A stretch of DNA of 34,065 nt from a virus. Every line of letters starts with the position of its first letter. Position 1 is the first letter of the stretch. The notes under the pieces are model-generated. The model saw nothing but the letters and a program-made list of their open reading frames with translations. It did no database searches and was not told where the DNA came from. Below are positions 22,064 through 31,132 of this stretch, one piece after another. Where the stretch lies: positions 1 through 34,065 of IMG/VR virus record IMGVR_UViG_3300030107_001482; one strand, 5' to 3'. A program made the position numbers and the translations under genes.

Positions 22064-22241
22064 TTTAGTTTTTCAATTCAGATTAGCTCGAGACCTAAGA
22101 ATGACAGTTGGCGAATTGCGAACTAAAATGTCATCATTAGAGTATTCACAATGGGCTACATTTTATTATGTAGAACAACAAGAGAGAGATAAACAACGAG
22201 CTATGGCAGAAGCAGAAGCTAAGAAGAAGAAGATGAGATAA
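22062..22241 (+). CDS. Tail assembly chaperone, frameshift extension
   Basis: Reading from GAT 22062 in the +1 frame adds 59 residues (DLVFQFRLARDLRMTVGELRTKMSSLEYSQWATFYYVEQQERDKQ...), which match the gpT-type C-terminal part of phage chaperones (MTVxELR..MS..E...W..YY..E). The two frames overlap only from about 22038 to 22063. The UCC UGA U site is that of antizyme-type +1 shifts; Listeria phage PSA uses CCC UGA similarly. The stop overlaps the tape-measure ATG (TAATG). The full fusion would be 175 aa. Confidence 0.75.
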   Translation, partial: DLVFQFRLARDLRMTVGELRTKMSSLEYSQWATFYYVEQQERDKQRAMAEAEAKKKKMR

Positions 22242-24646
22242 TGGGAAGTTCAAACATTCTCATCAAACTTGTATTAGAAGGTTTTAATAAAGCTAAAGCC
22301 CAAATGAATACTTTGGGCAAAAAAACTGACGAGTCAGGTGGCAAGTTAAGTAAGTTCGGTACTGTTGCCAAGATTGGTGCAGTTGCAGTTGGAACAGTTC
22401 TTGTAAAAGCATTATCACAAGCTACAAGACAATTTATAGAGTTTGAAGATAAACTCAACCAATCTCTTGCAATTATGCAGACAACTGAAGAACAACAGAG
22501 AGCTATGGCTCAGGCTTCTCGTCAAGTTGCAATAGAGTCTCGTGTATCTGCAAGTGAATCAGCAGAAGCATTTTTCTTCTTAGCGTCAGCAGGTTTAGAC
22601 GCTGAACAATCTATCTCAGCACTTCCACAAGTTACCAAGTTTGCTCAAGCAGGTATGTTTGATATGGCACTTGCTACTGACTTGGCTACTGACTCACAAT
22701 CTGCATTAGGTCTTACAGTTAAAGACGCAGAACAAAACTTAACAAATCTTACAAGAGTTACTGATGTCTTAGTAAAAGCAAACACATTAGCAAACGCTTC
22801 TGTACAACAGTTTGCAGAAGCACTTACAACAAAGTCAGGCTCGGCATTAAAGGTTACAAACAAATCAATCGAGGAAGGTGTTGCAGTTCTCTCAGCATTT
22901 GCAGATAGAGGTGTTAAAGGTGCTGAAGCAGGAGAGAAACTTAACCAATTACTTAGAGATACAACAAGAGCAGTAGGTAAAAACTCAGAAGTATTTAAGA
23001 GATACAATATCAATGTTGTTGATAACGAAGGTAACTTAAAAAACTTAGCAAGTGTTATTGACGAATTAGACAATGGTATGGCAGGTTTGTCAGACCAACA
23101 AAAAGCAGTTTTATTAGACCAATTAGGACTTAATCGTGGTGTTGCAGACGCAGTAAAGATATTGTCAGGTGCAGGAGACCAAATACGAGAATATCAATCT
23201 GCATTGGAGAACGCAGGTGGTGTTACTGATGAAGTTGCTAATAAACAAGTTGAATCATTACAAGGTCAAATAGAGATACTCAGTTCTAAATTTACAGAAG
23301 TAGGACTAATAATTGTGGACGCTCTAGCACCTGCTTTAGAAGGTGCAATAGGGTTATTGGACGGAATGTTAAATTCTATACTTGGTGTTGATGAAGGACA
23401 AGATGAAGTTATAGACTCAACAGAGAGATTTGCTGAAGCTCTTGGAACAACAACTAAGCAATCATTCTCTACTAACTCAGCACTAAATGACCAACTTACT
23501 TCTGAAAAACAACTTAGAGATGAGACAGAGAACATAATTGATACTTATCGAACTCTTACAGACGGACTTAGATTTCAAGAAGCAATACAAAAAGACTTAA
23601 TTAATAACACTCACGAATTAGATAGAGAAACAGGAACTCTTAATAGTACAAAAGAAGAATCAGTTGAAATCACAGAAGAAGAAATAGAAGCAGAGAAGAA
23701 ACTTGCTAAAGATAGAGCAACGGCAGGACTTGACGCTCTTAGAAGTCTTAATGACGCATATCAAAACCTAAAAGATATAGAACAAGATAGATTAGACCTT
23801 ATAGACAAAGAATTTGAAGCTCTTAGTAAAGTAACTGCACAAGAAGAAGAATTAGCTAAAGCAAATGACAAAGTTACAAAGGCAAAAGAAGAATTTGAAA
23901 AAGTATCAGGTCTTGGTGCAAAGTTAACTAATGAAGAAGCCTTAGCTATTGCAAGACAAAAAGAAGAAATAGCAAAACTAGAAGCAGAAGAAGAAAAATC
24001 AGAAATACAGAAACTACAACTAGCAGTAGCAAGAGAGAAATTAATACAACTTGAAGAACAATCTATTGCTATATCAAGAGAAGAAGAACAAGCATTAAGA
24101 AATATTGAACGAGCTGAAGAAGATGTTATTAGGCAGACAGAAAAATTAGCTCAAGTAGAAAAAGAATTAGAAAAAGCACAAAAAGAATTAGCTGAAGCTA
24201 CTGCAAACTCAACAGAAAACATTTTAGAACAGGCTATTGCAAAGCAACAACTTGATGAAGCATTATCAGATTTAAGTGGTGCAACAAAATTCAAAGACGG
24301 TATTGCAGAGATAGTTAGACTTATTGGTGGAGATTTAGATGAGATGAGTAATAAATTTCAAGCTATATTTAATCTCTCAGGTAGAGCTATGCGTAATCAA
24401 GGTATCTCAACAGACTTACCAACTACTACTGCAACTCCAACAAGATTCGGAACTCTTGGGGAAATAAGTTCAGACTTTGTTGCAAATCAATCATTAGCAA
24501 CAGGTGGAAATGTTGGAAGGGGTGCAGGTAGTACAGTAATTACAGTTAATACAGGTGCTTTACTTGGTACAGATGAAACCGTACAACTTGCAGTTGCCGA
24601 AGCAATTAAACAAGCTCAGAGAAAAGGTATTGAAGTAGCGTTGTAA
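22241..24646 (+). CDS. Tape measure protein
   Basis: An 801-aa protein. An N-terminal hydrophobic, Gly-rich part (KIGAVAVGTVLVKAL) leads into the phage minor-tail/TP901 core (FIEFEDKLNQSLAIMQTT, ASRQVAIESRVSASESAEAFFFLASAGLDAEQSISALPQVTKFAQAG). A long coiled coil (about 500-660, Glu/Lys-rich) and a short C-terminal domain follow. Its length sets the tail length, about 120 nm by the usual 1.5 Angstrom per residue rule (established relation, approximate). Confidence 0.9.
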   Translation: MGSSNILIKLVLEGFNKAKAQMNTLGKKTDESGGKLSKFGTVAKIGAVAVGTVLVKALSQATRQFIEFEDKLNQSLAIMQTTEEQQRAMAQASRQVAIESRVSASESAEAFFFLASAGLDAEQSISALPQVTKFAQAGMFDMALATDLATDSQSALGLTVKDAEQNLTNLTRVTDVLVKANTLANASVQQFAEALTTKSGSALKVTNKSIEEGVAVLSAFADRGVKGAEAGEKLNQLLRDTTRAVGKNSEVFKRYNINVVDNEGNLKNLASVIDELDNGMAGLSDQQKAVLLDQLGLNRGVADAVKILSGAGDQIREYQSALENAGGVTDEVANKQVESLQGQIEILSSKFTEVGLIIVDALAPALEGAIGLLDGMLNSILGVDEGQDEVIDSTERFAEALGTTTKQSFSTNSALNDQLTSEKQLRDETENIIDTYRTLTDGLRFQEAIQKDLINNTHELDRETGTLNSTKEESVEITEEEIEAEKKLAKDRATAGLDALRSLNDAYQNLKDIEQDRLDLIDKEFEALSKVTAQEEELAKANDKVTKAKEEFEKVSGLGAKLTNEEALAIARQKEEIAKLEAEEEKSEIQKLQLAVAREKLIQLEEQSIAISREEEQALRNIERAEEDVIRQTEKLAQVEKELEKAQKELAEATANSTENILEQAIAKQQLDEALSDLSGATKFKDGIAEIVRLIGGDLDEMSNKFQAIFNLSGRAMRNQGISTDLPTTTATPTRFGTLGEISSDFVANQSLATGGNVGRGAGSTVITVNTGALLGTDETVQLAVAEAIKQAQRKGIEVAL

Positions 24647-25911
24647 TGAGTGCAGACTTTGATTCCAATGTATCGCTAACTTTACAAGTTGGTTTTGATT
24701 CAGAGCCTTTTGATGAGACACAATCATATACAGATATAACATCTTATTTAAGAGCATTTACAACTAGGCGTGGTAGAGCTAATGAGTTAGGAGACTTTGT
24801 TGCAGGTACAATGAGTTTTTCTGTATCTAATGCTGACAATAGATTTAATCCTAACAATACTTCTAGTCCTTACTATGACTCAGGTAATGCAATAACAAAA
24901 ATACAACCACTTAAAAGAGTTAGAATGTCTGCTACTTATGACTCAAGCACTTATGTTATCTTTGAAGGTTTCTTACAATCTATTCCTGTAAAGTTTATTT
25001 CTGAAGGTGCAGACTCCATTGTTACCTTTACTTGTGTGGACGCATTTAAAATATTTCAATCATTTAGGTTAGACGGTGTAGGTTGGAGACTAGGACTTGC
25101 AGGATTCTCAGAACTTGGACAATCTACTTCACTTAGCTATGAAGATGTACAAGAATTAAGTTCTGCAAGAATATCAAGAATATTAGATACAATACAATTC
25201 CCTTCTAATAGACGAGATATATTAACAGGTACTAAGCAAGTTATATCACAAGCAATTACAACAAATGTATTAACAGGATTACGAGAATGTGAAACTGCTG
25301 AGAATGGACAGTTCTTTATTTCTAAAGACGGTAAAGCTACCTTTAGAAATAGAGATTATAAATTATCAAATACCAATGCAATTAATGTACAAGGTATATT
25401 TAGTAATGACGGTAGCAACTTACCTTATACAAATGTCTCTACTTCCTTTGATGACAATGAAATAGTTAATGTTTATGAATGGCAGAGAAGTGGTGGCTCA
25501 ATACAATATAAAGCTGACGCTGACTCTGTACTTAGATATAGAGCAAAAGAATCTAATAAAACTACTATAAATGTATCAGACGGAGATGTTTTGTCTATAA
25601 TCGAACAGAAGATAGCAGAGACATCTTTACCTATTTTAAGAATTGACGCTTTAACTGTTAATCCGAGAGAGAATACATCTCTTTGGGAACAAGTTTTAGG
25701 TAGAGAGTTTGGAGACAGAATATCTGTTAAGATTGTCAATGTGGACGGCAGTAGCTTCACAGATGAGCTATGGATTGAATCTATAACTCATAATGTTAAT
25801 GCTTCAAGTCAAAGTTGGACTTGGACGGCTACACTTAGTCCTGCAGGAAGTTCGGCTTGGATATTAGGTCAAGCTAAACTTGGAGAAGGAACAAGACTTG
25901 TTTATGCTTAA
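24646..25911 (+). CDS. Minor tail protein (distal tail)
   Basis: A 421-aa protein. The first 130 residues (YTDITSYLRAFTTRRGRANELGDFVAGTMSFSVSNADNRFNPNN) match the distal-tail or minor-tail proteins placed right after the tape measure in actinophages; the rest is beta-rich and probably forms the hub of the tail tip. The ATG overlaps the tape-measure stop. Confidence 0.75.
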   Translation: MSADFDSNVSLTLQVGFDSEPFDETQSYTDITSYLRAFTTRRGRANELGDFVAGTMSFSVSNADNRFNPNNTSSPYYDSGNAITKIQPLKRVRMSATYDSSTYVIFEGFLQSIPVKFISEGADSIVTFTCVDAFKIFQSFRLDGVGWRLGLAGFSELGQSTSLSYEDVQELSSARISRILDTIQFPSNRRDILTGTKQVISQAITTNVLTGLRECETAENGQFFISKDGKATFRNRDYKLSNTNAINVQGIFSNDGSNLPYTNVSTSFDDNEIVNVYEWQRSGGSIQYKADADSVLRYRAKESNKTTINVSDGDVLSIIEQKIAETSLPILRIDALTVNPRENTSLWEQVLGREFGDRISVKIVNVDGSSFTDELWIESITHNVNASSQSWTWTATLSPAGSSAWILGQAKLGEGTRLVYA

Positions 25912-25930
25912 GAAAAAGGAGAATAATTAA

Positions 25931-26830
25931 ATGGGTGCAGGTTTTAAAGTATGGAGTACAGGCGACTTAGTTAATGCGTCTGATTTTAATAATTATTTAC
26001 AAGAGCAAGTCATTATGGTATTTGCTGACGCTTCAGCTAGAAACTCAGCGATAAGCTCTGCTGAAGAAGGTATGTTTGCTTTTCTAAAAGATACAAATGT
26101 TTTAACTTTTTATGACGGCTCTAGTTGGTCTAGTTTTATAGGAGAAGGAGACATAACAGGAGTAACAATTACTACAAACGCAACAGGTGGTTTATCAGGT
26201 GGTGCAACTGCTACATCAGGTGCTTTTACTTCAACTTTAACTTTTACACCTAATGGATTAACTGCAGGTACAATTAATGTAGCAAACGATAGTTTTGTTA
26301 TAATAGACGCTGATGATAGCAATAACCCTAAAAAAGAATCTATTGCAGATTTCGTTAGTGGAATTGCAGGAACAAATTTAACTGCTTCAAGTGGTGTTTT
26401 AAATGCAAGTGGTGGTAAAATATTACAAGTTGTAACAGGAACTTCAAATACTGATACATCTGTAACTTCAACAAGTTATACAGATTCAACTTTAAGTGCA
26501 AGTATTACCCCTAGTGCAACATCAAGTAAAATACTTATTTTGGTATCACAGACTGTAAGTGTGTCAAGAGATAGTGGAAATGCTATAGGTGCTATAAATA
26601 TTATGAGAGCTACAACACAAATATGGGAAGGATATGTTGGTAATACTAATAATGTATTGAATCAGCAATCTGTAATGTATTTGGATAGTCCTAGTACGAC
26701 TTCTGCTACAACTTATAAAACACAGGGAAAAACAGATACAACTTCTGATAGTGCAAAAATAAGATTTCAACAAGACTCAGGTCTATCGGATAGAAATTCA
26801 AGTATTCATTTAATAGAGATAGGTGCATAA
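25931..26830 (+). CDS. Tail fibre or tip protein
   Basis: A 299-aa protein. The start (GAGFKVWSTGDLVNASDFNNYLQEQVIMVFADASARNSAI) is common in phage minor tail proteins that carry fibres. GEGDITGVTITTNATGGLSGGATATSGAFTSTL is a triple-stranded-fibre-like repeat. The C-terminal part (LSASITPSATSSKILILVSQTV...) is a beta domain seen in marine phage fibres, likely to contact the host. AAGGAG precedes the ATG. Confidence 0.7.
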   Translation: MGAGFKVWSTGDLVNASDFNNYLQEQVIMVFADASARNSAISSAEEGMFAFLKDTNVLTFYDGSSWSSFIGEGDITGVTITTNATGGLSGGATATSGAFTSTLTFTPNGLTAGTINVANDSFVIIDADDSNNPKKESIADFVSGIAGTNLTASSGVLNASGGKILQVVTGTSNTDTSVTSTSYTDSTLSASITPSATSSKILILVSQTVSVSRDSGNAIGAINIMRATTQIWEGYVGNTNNVLNQQSVMYLDSPSTTSATTYKTQGKTDTTSDSAKIRFQQDSGLSDRNSSIHLIEIGA

Positions 26831-26831
26831 T

Positions 26832-27110
26832 ATGGACGCAATAGATATAAAATCATCAGCAATATCACAACTTGGTGGTACACAATTTCAAATTATGGCA
26901 GATTTATCTGTAATTTATTTAGACGGTAATGAAACAGAGCCAAGTGATAGTGATATTACAAATAAGATTGCAGAGATAGAAGTACAAGTAGCTAGAAAAA
27001 ATGCTTACCCCCCAATTGCAGACCAACTTGATGAAATTTACCATAACGGAATAGATGCTTGGAAGGTAATTATTAAAAAAGTTAAAGACGATAATCCTAA
27101 ACCTAGCTAA
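26832..27110 (+). CDS. Small tail-associated protein (92 aa)
   Basis: The C-terminal part (YPPIADQLDEIYHNGIDAWKVIIKKVKDDNPKP) is a motif often found in marine phage tail-fibre or tail-assembly proteins. ATG 26832 follows the previous stop by one base. Probably a fibre assembly protein or small tip subunit. Confidence 0.65.
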   Translation: MDAIDIKSSAISQLGGTQFQIMADLSVIYLDGNETEPSDSDITNKIAEIEVQVARKNAYPPIADQLDEIYHNGIDAWKVIIKKVKDDNPKPS

Positions 27111-27196
27111 TGCAAAGAAGAAGATTCCGTAAAGAACAACACGAATGGACTTACGAAGTTACTTACAATGGGAAGGTAAAGAGATATGAAACTTGA
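27110..27196 (+). CDS. 28-aa basic microprotein
   Basis: MQRRRFRKEQHEWTYEVTYNGKVKRYET. Basic N-terminus and a short beta-hairpin-like end. It starts at the previous stop (TAATG) and overlaps the DUF5675-like gene by 11 bp, so it is part of the operon. Role unknown. Confidence 0.5.
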   Translation: MQRRRFRKEQHEWTYEVTYNGKVKRYET

Positions 27197-27800
27197 TGTA
27201 CTGAGATTTCAATATGGAATAGACGCAACAAATAGTCTTTTGTTTGTGGATTCTGTATTTGAATGTTACGGTCTCGAAGATGAAATCAGATTAGAAAAAA
27301 AAATAATGTCTGAAACTGCTATCCCTGAAGGCGAATACGAAATAAAATTTAGAACTGTTGGTGGCTATCATACACGAGAAAAAGCAAGGTATGATAAGAA
27401 GTTTGGTGTAGGTTGGCATAAGGGTATGTTGGAACTACAAGATGTAGAGAATGATAAAATGTCCTTCAAGTATGTGTTAATTCATTCAGGGAATACAGAT
27501 GAAAATACGAGTGCGTGTTATTTGGTGGGTCAAACTCAACAAGATTTAGATATGAGTAAAGACGGATTTATCGGCTCGTCAAGATTGGCGTATGAATCAC
27601 TCTATCCAAAAGTGCGAGACGCATTACTTAATGGAGAAAAAGTAACAATGAAATTTCAGAATGTAAATTTAGGAACAGAGATTTCTAACAAACAAAGCCC
27701 TGATATGATTAGCCCTTCATTACTCAAAGAAGATATATCTGAGATTAAAGGAATGCTCATACAACTTATTGCTAAACTAGAAGGCAGAAACATAACCTAA
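27186..27800 (+). CDS. DUF5675-like protein of the lysis region
   Basis: A 204-aa protein. AIPEGEYEI, FGVGWHKGMLELQDV, YVLIHSGNTDENTSACYLVG, DGFIGSSRLAYESLYPKVRDALLNGEKV fit the DUF5675 family in order. The biochemical activity is not established; its His/Ser/Cys pattern (IHSGN...T..CYLVG) resembles L,D-transpeptidase-like folds, and it often occurs near phage lysis genes. The last 40 residues form a helix that may oligomerise. Cell-wall action is inference. Confidence 0.65.
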   Translation: MKLDVLRFQYGIDATNSLLFVDSVFECYGLEDEIRLEKKIMSETAIPEGEYEIKFRTVGGYHTREKARYDKKFGVGWHKGMLELQDVENDKMSFKYVLIHSGNTDENTSACYLVGQTQQDLDMSKDGFIGSSRLAYESLYPKVRDALLNGEKVTMKFQNVNLGTEISNKQSPDMISPSLLKEDISEIKGMLIQLIAKLEGRNIT

Positions 27801-27812
27801 CCAAAGGATAAC

Positions 27813-27944
27813 TTGCATTTAATATGTCATTTATGCAACCACCCCACCAAACTTGATAAAGTAGGATATAAGTGTGTCTCCAAAAAATGCACAATGTATG
27901 GTAAAGTACTACTTAGCAACCCACAAATTAAGGAAGAAGAATAG
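27813..27944 (+). CDS. 43-aa zinc-ribbon microprotein, TTG start
   Basis: Reads MHLICHLCNHPTKLDKVGYKCVSKKCTM...: CxxC and CxxxxC pairs make a complete four-Cys zinc ribbon. GGA lies 4 bp before TTG 27813. Its stop overlaps the next start (TAGTG). The exact fit between two genes supports expression. Confidence 0.6.
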   Translation: MHLICHLCNHPTKLDKVGYKCVSKKCTMYGKVLLSNPQIKEEE

Positions 27945-28156
27945 TGAAAAATAAAGAATATTGGAAATTTATTTTGTCTAAGGCTTTTAGAACAGGGTTG
28001 CAATCTGCAATCTCTTTGTATCTAGCAAACTCATCAGGAATCATTGACGCAAATATGATTGAATTATTGCTTGTGGCGTTTTTGAGTTCGGGATTGTCTG
28101 TCCTTCAGAATGGCTTAGAACAATATAAACCAAAGCAAACATTTGATAATAAATAA
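27944..28156 (+). CDS. Holin-like membrane protein, GTG start
   Basis: A 70-aa protein. A charged N-terminus (KNKEYWKFILSKAFRTGLQ) and hydrophobic segments around residues 18-28 and 37-54 resemble small phage holins of the actinophage type (LQS...LL..FLSSGLSVLQN). It would oligomerise in the inner membrane and time lysis. Co-translated with the zinc microprotein. Confidence 0.6.
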   Translation: MKNKEYWKFILSKAFRTGLQSAISLYLANSSGIIDANMIELLLVAFLSSGLSVLQNGLEQYKPKQTFDNK

Positions 28157-28159
28157 AGG

Positions 28160-30328
28160 GTGCTTAACCTAAAGAAGTTAGTTTGTATTGCTTCTGTATG
28201 CTTTATTGCAGTTCCAATACCTGCTTTTGCAGATGAAGTTACTGTTACAGAGACTTTTAACAATCAAGAAATTAACGAAGATATACAATTTTTGTATGGT
28301 GGTAATGATACAACTGTATCTGCAAGTACAACTCAAGACCCTGAATGTGCTAGTACAACCAATGCAGGAACAATAGGCATTGAAGATTTAGATTGCTTTG
28401 GTAGTATTTACTTTGGTACAGATAGATTCCAACTTGGTATAAGAGCTAGTGCAGACACTCTTACTATTGCATTCCCAAATTCAGATAGTAAAGCAATTAC
28501 AGAAGTTGGTTTTGTTTACAATGCAAGAGAAACAACAGGCACAGGTACAGTTTATTTTGCTAACAATGAAACTCAAACAATTAATTTTATAGACCAACAA
28601 AGTGAAACTAATCAATCTAATACAGTAACTATTACTGCACCAACAGGCACAACAATCAATGAAATACAAATTGCAGGAGTTACTTCAGGGACAGATTGGT
28701 GGCTAATTGATAGTGTATATTATAAGTATGATAATATTTCTACTACAACGACATCTAGTTCGACAACAACTACGACAACAACAAGTACAACAACCACAAC
28801 AACCACAACAGTTCCACCGACAACTACTACAACAACTGTGCCACCTACTACGACTACAAGTACAACTACGACTACAACAACTACAACAATTAATCCACTT
28901 GATGTCGAGAGAAATAATAATCAAGCAGAAACAGGGCTTAGGGAAACTAATCAAGAACGCCAAGATAGAGAAGATAGAGAGTTTGAAGAATGGTTGGCTA
29001 ATGAAGAAGCTAAAAGACAAGCTGAGAGAGAAGCAGAAGAAGAACGACTTAGATTAGAAGAAGAAGCTCGTATTGAAGCAGAGCTTGAAGCTCAAAGATT
29101 ATATGAAGAAGAACAAGAAATTCTTAGGTTAGAAGAAGAAGAACGCCTAAGAATAGAAGAAGAAGAACGCATACAAGCTGAGTTGGAAGAACTTATGCGT
29201 ATCGAAGCAGAAGAAGAAGCTGAAATATTACTTGAACTTGAAGAAGCAATTGACTTAGAACAAATAGGATTAGAAATAATAGTTGAATGTCCTGAAGAAG
29301 AAGTTGATTGTGTTGAGCCAACAGAAGAAGAAATAGAACTTATTAAAGCAGAACTACAAGAGTTTATAGATGTCATTCAAGAATTAGAAGAACTTGATTT
29401 AGAAGAAGAATATTATATTGAAGAAGAAATAATAGAGATAGAAATTATTGAATTAGATATAGAAGATATAATTATTATTGTAGAAGAAGAAGTAACACTT
29501 CCAATAATAGAAGTGTTTGATGAAGAAGAAATATTAGAAGATGAGTTGGACAAAGAGATACTTGGAGATGACACCGATACAACGGAAGAAATTCAAGAAG
29601 AAGATGAATTACTTGAAGAAGAAGAATTAGAATTTGTAGAAGTAGAGCTTACTAAAGAAGAAATACAAGTTGAAATAGAAGAACTTACTGAAGTCATTGA
29701 AGAAATAGTCGTAATAGATATACCTGAAATTACTGAAGAAGAACTAGAAGAATTAAGCGAAGAAGAACTAGAAGAATACGAAGAAGCAAAGGAAGAAGCC
29801 ATTGAAGAATTTGTGGAAGAACTTGAGACAGAAGAAGTTATTGAAATACTTGAAGAAGTTAATGACGCAGGATTGGAAAACCTTGACGAAGTTAGCGAAG
29901 ATGTACTTGAAGTTGTAGCTCAGGTTGTCGAAGAAGTAATAGAGATAGCACAAGAAGAAGAACTAACTGAAGAACAAGTAGAAGTTGTTGCAGAAGTTCT
30001 AGGCTTTGAAGAAACAGATGATGTCGAAGTCTTAGCTGAAGCAATTAAAGAAGATAAAACTGTTGAAAAGGCAGTAGAAGAATTTGTAGATAGAGCAGTT
30101 GAGAACGCTGATGTAGAAAACTACACACTTGCAGACGCTACAACAGAAATTGCTTTTGAATCTTTAGTAGCAGGAGACTTTAGTGTTATTATAGATGTTG
30201 ATTTAGACGCAATAGATTTGACAAACATATCAAATGATATGACACAAGATACTAAGGAAAAGGCTCAAGAAGTTTTAGTTCCAACAGTTATCGTAAATAT
30301 CATATCGTTTGTAAGGAGATTTAATTGA
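28160..30328 (+). CDS. Large secreted acidic protein with Thr-rich linker
   Basis: A 722-aa protein with a probable signal peptide (cut after AFA, residue 24). A beta-sandwich-like domain (25-190), a Thr/Ser/Pro linker (about 194-248, TTTTVPPTTTT), a Glu/Arg coiled coil (about 265-350) and then about 330 residues with very many Glu, Asp, Ile and Leu. The last 15 residues are hydrophobic, with RR at the end. Such Thr/Pro linkers are typical of secreted proteins of Acidimicrobiia-like actinobacteria, so a host origin is likely. Possible roles: cell-surface change, superinfection exclusion, virion appendage. The GTG start at 28160 has a poor ribosome site. Confidence 0.65.
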   Translation: MLNLKKLVCIASVCFIAVPIPAFADEVTVTETFNNQEINEDIQFLYGGNDTTVSASTTQDPECASTTNAGTIGIEDLDCFGSIYFGTDRFQLGIRASADTLTIAFPNSDSKAITEVGFVYNARETTGTGTVYFANNETQTINFIDQQSETNQSNTVTITAPTGTTINEIQIAGVTSGTDWWLIDSVYYKYDNISTTTTSSSTTTTTTTSTTTTTTTTVPPTTTTTTVPPTTTTSTTTTTTTTTINPLDVERNNNQAETGLRETNQERQDREDREFEEWLANEEAKRQAEREAEEERLRLEEEARIEAELEAQRLYEEEQEILRLEEEERLRIEEEERIQAELEELMRIEAEEEAEILLELEEAIDLEQIGLEIIVECPEEEVDCVEPTEEEIELIKAELQEFIDVIQELEELDLEEEYYIEEEIIEIEIIELDIEDIIIIVEEEVTLPIIEVFDEEEILEDELDKEILGDDTDTTEEIQEEDELLEEEELEFVEVELTKEEIQVEIEELTEVIEEIVVIDIPEITEEELEELSEEELEEYEEAKEEAIEEFVEELETEEVIEILEEVNDAGLENLDEVSEDVLEVVAQVVEEVIEIAQEEELTEEQVEVVAEVLGFEETDDVEVLAEAIKEDKTVEKAVEEFVDRAVENADVENYTLADATTEIAFESLVAGDFSVIIDVDLDAIDLTNISNDMTQDTKEKAQEVLVPTVIVNIISFVRRFN

Positions 30329-30507
30329 TAAAGAAATTGTGGTCTTGGTTTATAGAAGCCATAAAAGAAACACTTAACCTTGCGTGGACTTTATCAGGTT
30401 TGGCGATTGCTACCCTGACTTTAACAGGACAAGCTCAGGTAATAACTTTTTACGCAACAGTAATAACTCTTGTGATTTGGTTGATTACAATAAGATTTAG
30501 GAAGTAA
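30325..30507 (+). CDS. Two-helix membrane protein, possible holin
   Basis: A 60-aa protein. Amphipathic start (IKKLWSWFIEAIKETLNLA), then two hydrophobic segments (about 18-35 and 41-56) and a basic end (IRFRK). AAGGAG lies 7 bp before TTG 30325. Topology fits a class II holin or antiholin. Confidence 0.6.
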   Translation: MIKKLWSWFIEAIKETLNLAWTLSGLAIATLTLTGQAQVITFYATVITLVIWLITIRFRK

Positions 30508-30510
30508 TTT

Positions 30511-30723
30511 ATGGAAGCAAAAGTTAATTTAAACCAAATTCTGCAAGGTGGCTTAGCTATGTTAGTTGGTTGGCTATTTAAAACAGTTAATGATTTACAA
30601 CAAGAAGTAGCAACATTAAAAGCACAAGTTATAGCTTATCAAGAATCAATAGCAGGATTTAATCAAAATCTAATAGTAATAGAAGAAGTTATTAGAGAAA
30701 TATTATTTAAAGTTGGTGGATAA
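30511..30723 (+). CDS. Small membrane/coiled-coil protein
   Basis: A 70-aa protein. One hydrophobic segment (ILQGGLAMLVGWLF, about 10-23) followed by a heptad-rich coiled coil (VNDLQQEVATLKAQVIAYQESI). Resembles small phage lysis-region membrane proteins. It lies 3 bp after the preceding gene. Confidence 0.55.
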   Translation: MEAKVNLNQILQGGLAMLVGWLFKTVNDLQQEVATLKAQVIAYQESIAGFNQNLIVIEEVIREILFKVGG

Positions 30724-30809
30724 TGTGCTTAGTTAATACTAAAGATGATGGCTCTTTTGTGCAGATATGTAACTGCAAACACGGAAGCTATCATTGTAAG
30801 GAGAACTAA
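30723..30809 (+). CDS. 28-aa Cys/His-rich microprotein
   Basis: MCLVNTKDDGSFVQICNCKHGSYHCKEN. CNCKHGSYHC gives a dense Cys/His metal site. Both ends overlap neighbours in TAATG form, so it is fixed in the translation chain. Confidence 0.55.
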   Translation: MCLVNTKDDGSFVQICNCKHGSYHCKEN

Positions 30810-30994
30810 TGGCAGATAGTGGAATGACTAATAAAGAGATGTTAATGCTTGTTTTAGAAGGACAAGATAAGATAAATTCTCGCATTGATGAGCTTCACGA
30901 GAAGGTAAATACAAAGATTTCTAGGTCAGAACTAATGGCTACTGCAACCTTTATTGTTCTACTAATCGGTGGAATTATCCAATATTCTATGTAA
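30809..30994 (+). CDS. XhlA-like lysis-region membrane protein
   Basis: A 61-aa protein. An N-terminal coiled coil (MLVLEGQDKINSRIDELHEKVNTKISRSE) followed by a C-terminal membrane segment (ATATFIVLLIGGIIQYS) is the layout of the haemolysin XhlA family that helps holin function. AAGGAG is upstream. Confidence 0.6.
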   Translation: MADSGMTNKEMLMLVLEGQDKINSRIDELHEKVNTKISRSELMATATFIVLLIGGIIQYSM

Positions 30995-31098
30995 ATTCGC
31001 CACTTAGAGCCGTTTTAAGACCCTATTTGTGCCATTCAGGTATAACTTACCACCCTAAAATAACTACAAAAAAAACTTATAAATTTCGTGTTTTTGTG

Positions 31099-31126
31099 TT
31101 GCATTTATAATCTTTGATTATATAAT
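31099..31126 (+). promoter_or_regulatory. Promoter with operator for gene 31133
   Basis: TTGCAT (31099-31104), 16-bp spacer, TATAAT (31121-31126). AATCTTTGATTA (31109-31120) fills the spacer. ATG follows 6 bp after the -10 box. The preceding stretch 30995-31098 holds no gene. Confidence 0.75.
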
Positions 31127-31132
31127 TAGAGT

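Noticed and set aside
28703-29376. Cys-rich and Ser-rich ORFs on the minus strand opposite the acidic secreted protein
   Set aside because: They are mirror products of ACA/GAA codon repeats in the real gene.
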